Shown here piece by piece: positions 13,917 through 13,972 of a stretch of 13,972 nucleotides of DNA. Under the pieces are notes generated by a model. It was given only the letters and a program-made list of their open reading frames with translations, made no database searches and was not told the DNA's origin. A program made the translations under genes and the position numbers. Every line of letters begins with the position of its first letter. Within the stretch, counting starts at the first letter, position 1. Source of the DNA: Burkholderiales bacterium (lineage in GTDB: Bacteria > Pseudomonadota > Gammaproteobacteria > Burkholderiales > Burkholderiaceae_A); assembly GCA_030828265.1 (NCBI GenBank), contig JAURCW010000010.1, positions 1-13,972 of the forward strand, in the 5' to 3' direction.

Positions 13917-13972
13917 ATGCGAAAAGTTTTTATCGCCTCAGCAGTTTTGCTGGCTGGCATGGCTACCGCGCA
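13917..13972 (+). CDS. Start of an exported protein (cut by the window edge)
   Basis: Only 18 codons are visible, reading MRKVFIASAVLLAGMATA. This is a signal peptide: two positive residues, a hydrophobic core and an ATA-type end that suits signal peptidase I. No cysteine lipobox is seen so far. AGGAGG lies 5 nt before the ATG, a near-perfect Shine-Dalgarno, which suggests strong translation. It follows clpA by 209 nt, so it probably has its own promoter. The mature protein lies outside the window and I cannot name it. Confidence 0.75.
   Translation, partial: MRKVFIASAVLLAGMATA

Noticed and set aside
1-13972. New defence, toxin-antitoxin, mobile or secretion system
   Set aside because: Every sizeable coding region belongs to a housekeeping family with its motifs intact, apart from the DUF3579 and DUF192 genes; no arrays, transposases or integrases are seen.

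Overview
The window is an ordinary, densely packed stretch of bacterial chromosome. It most likely comes from a betaproteobacterium of the order Burkholderiales. The evidence is the protein families (a DUF3579 protein, a zinc-free long-LID adenylate kinase, an iron superoxide dismutase next to xseA, an E. coli-type NADP isocitrate dehydrogenase, a ClpA with an IGF loop) and the gene order lpxK-trm112-kdsB-adk, icd beside a DUF192 gene, and csp beside clpS-clpA. I see no insertion sequence, prophage, CRISPR array, tRNA or rRNA gene, and no clearly new multi-gene system.

Left arm, genes mostly on the minus strand (1-6268). An arginine biosynthesis cluster is transcribed in pathway order, argD then argF then argG, with argG cut by the window edge. 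A divergent DUF3579 gene follows on the plus strand; its 3' end overlaps that of adk by 23 nt. Next comes a tightly packed minus-strand block lpxK, trm112-like, kdsB and adk, which joins lipid A and Kdo synthesis with adenylate kinase. lpxK overlaps the trm112-like gene by 20 nt, which overlaps kdsB by 11 nt.

Centre (6269-6636). A 368-nt gene-free interval separates divergent lpxK and xseA. It holds two tandem DnaA-box sequences (one exact, one with a single mismatch), an AT-rich island of about 60 nt, and a third DnaA-like box. Genes diverge from this point. This is the most interesting non-coding signal in the window: a candidate replication-origin-like or DnaA-regulated element without dnaA beside it.

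Right arm, genes mostly on the plus strand (6637-13972). xseA (exonuclease VII large subunit) and sodB (FeSOD) come first, then a convergent exported DUF192 protein, then icd. The icd start is best placed at a GTG codon, which aligns exactly with E. coli Icd. A near-perfect bidirectional terminator separates icd from a convergent cold-shock gene. The cold-shock gene has a long leader and a good sigma-70-type promoter whose -35 element overlaps that of a divergent promoter for clpS-clpA. ClpS and ClpA, the N-end-rule adaptor and its unfoldase, overlap by ATGA. The window ends 18 codons into a gene with a strong ribosome binding site and a signal peptide.
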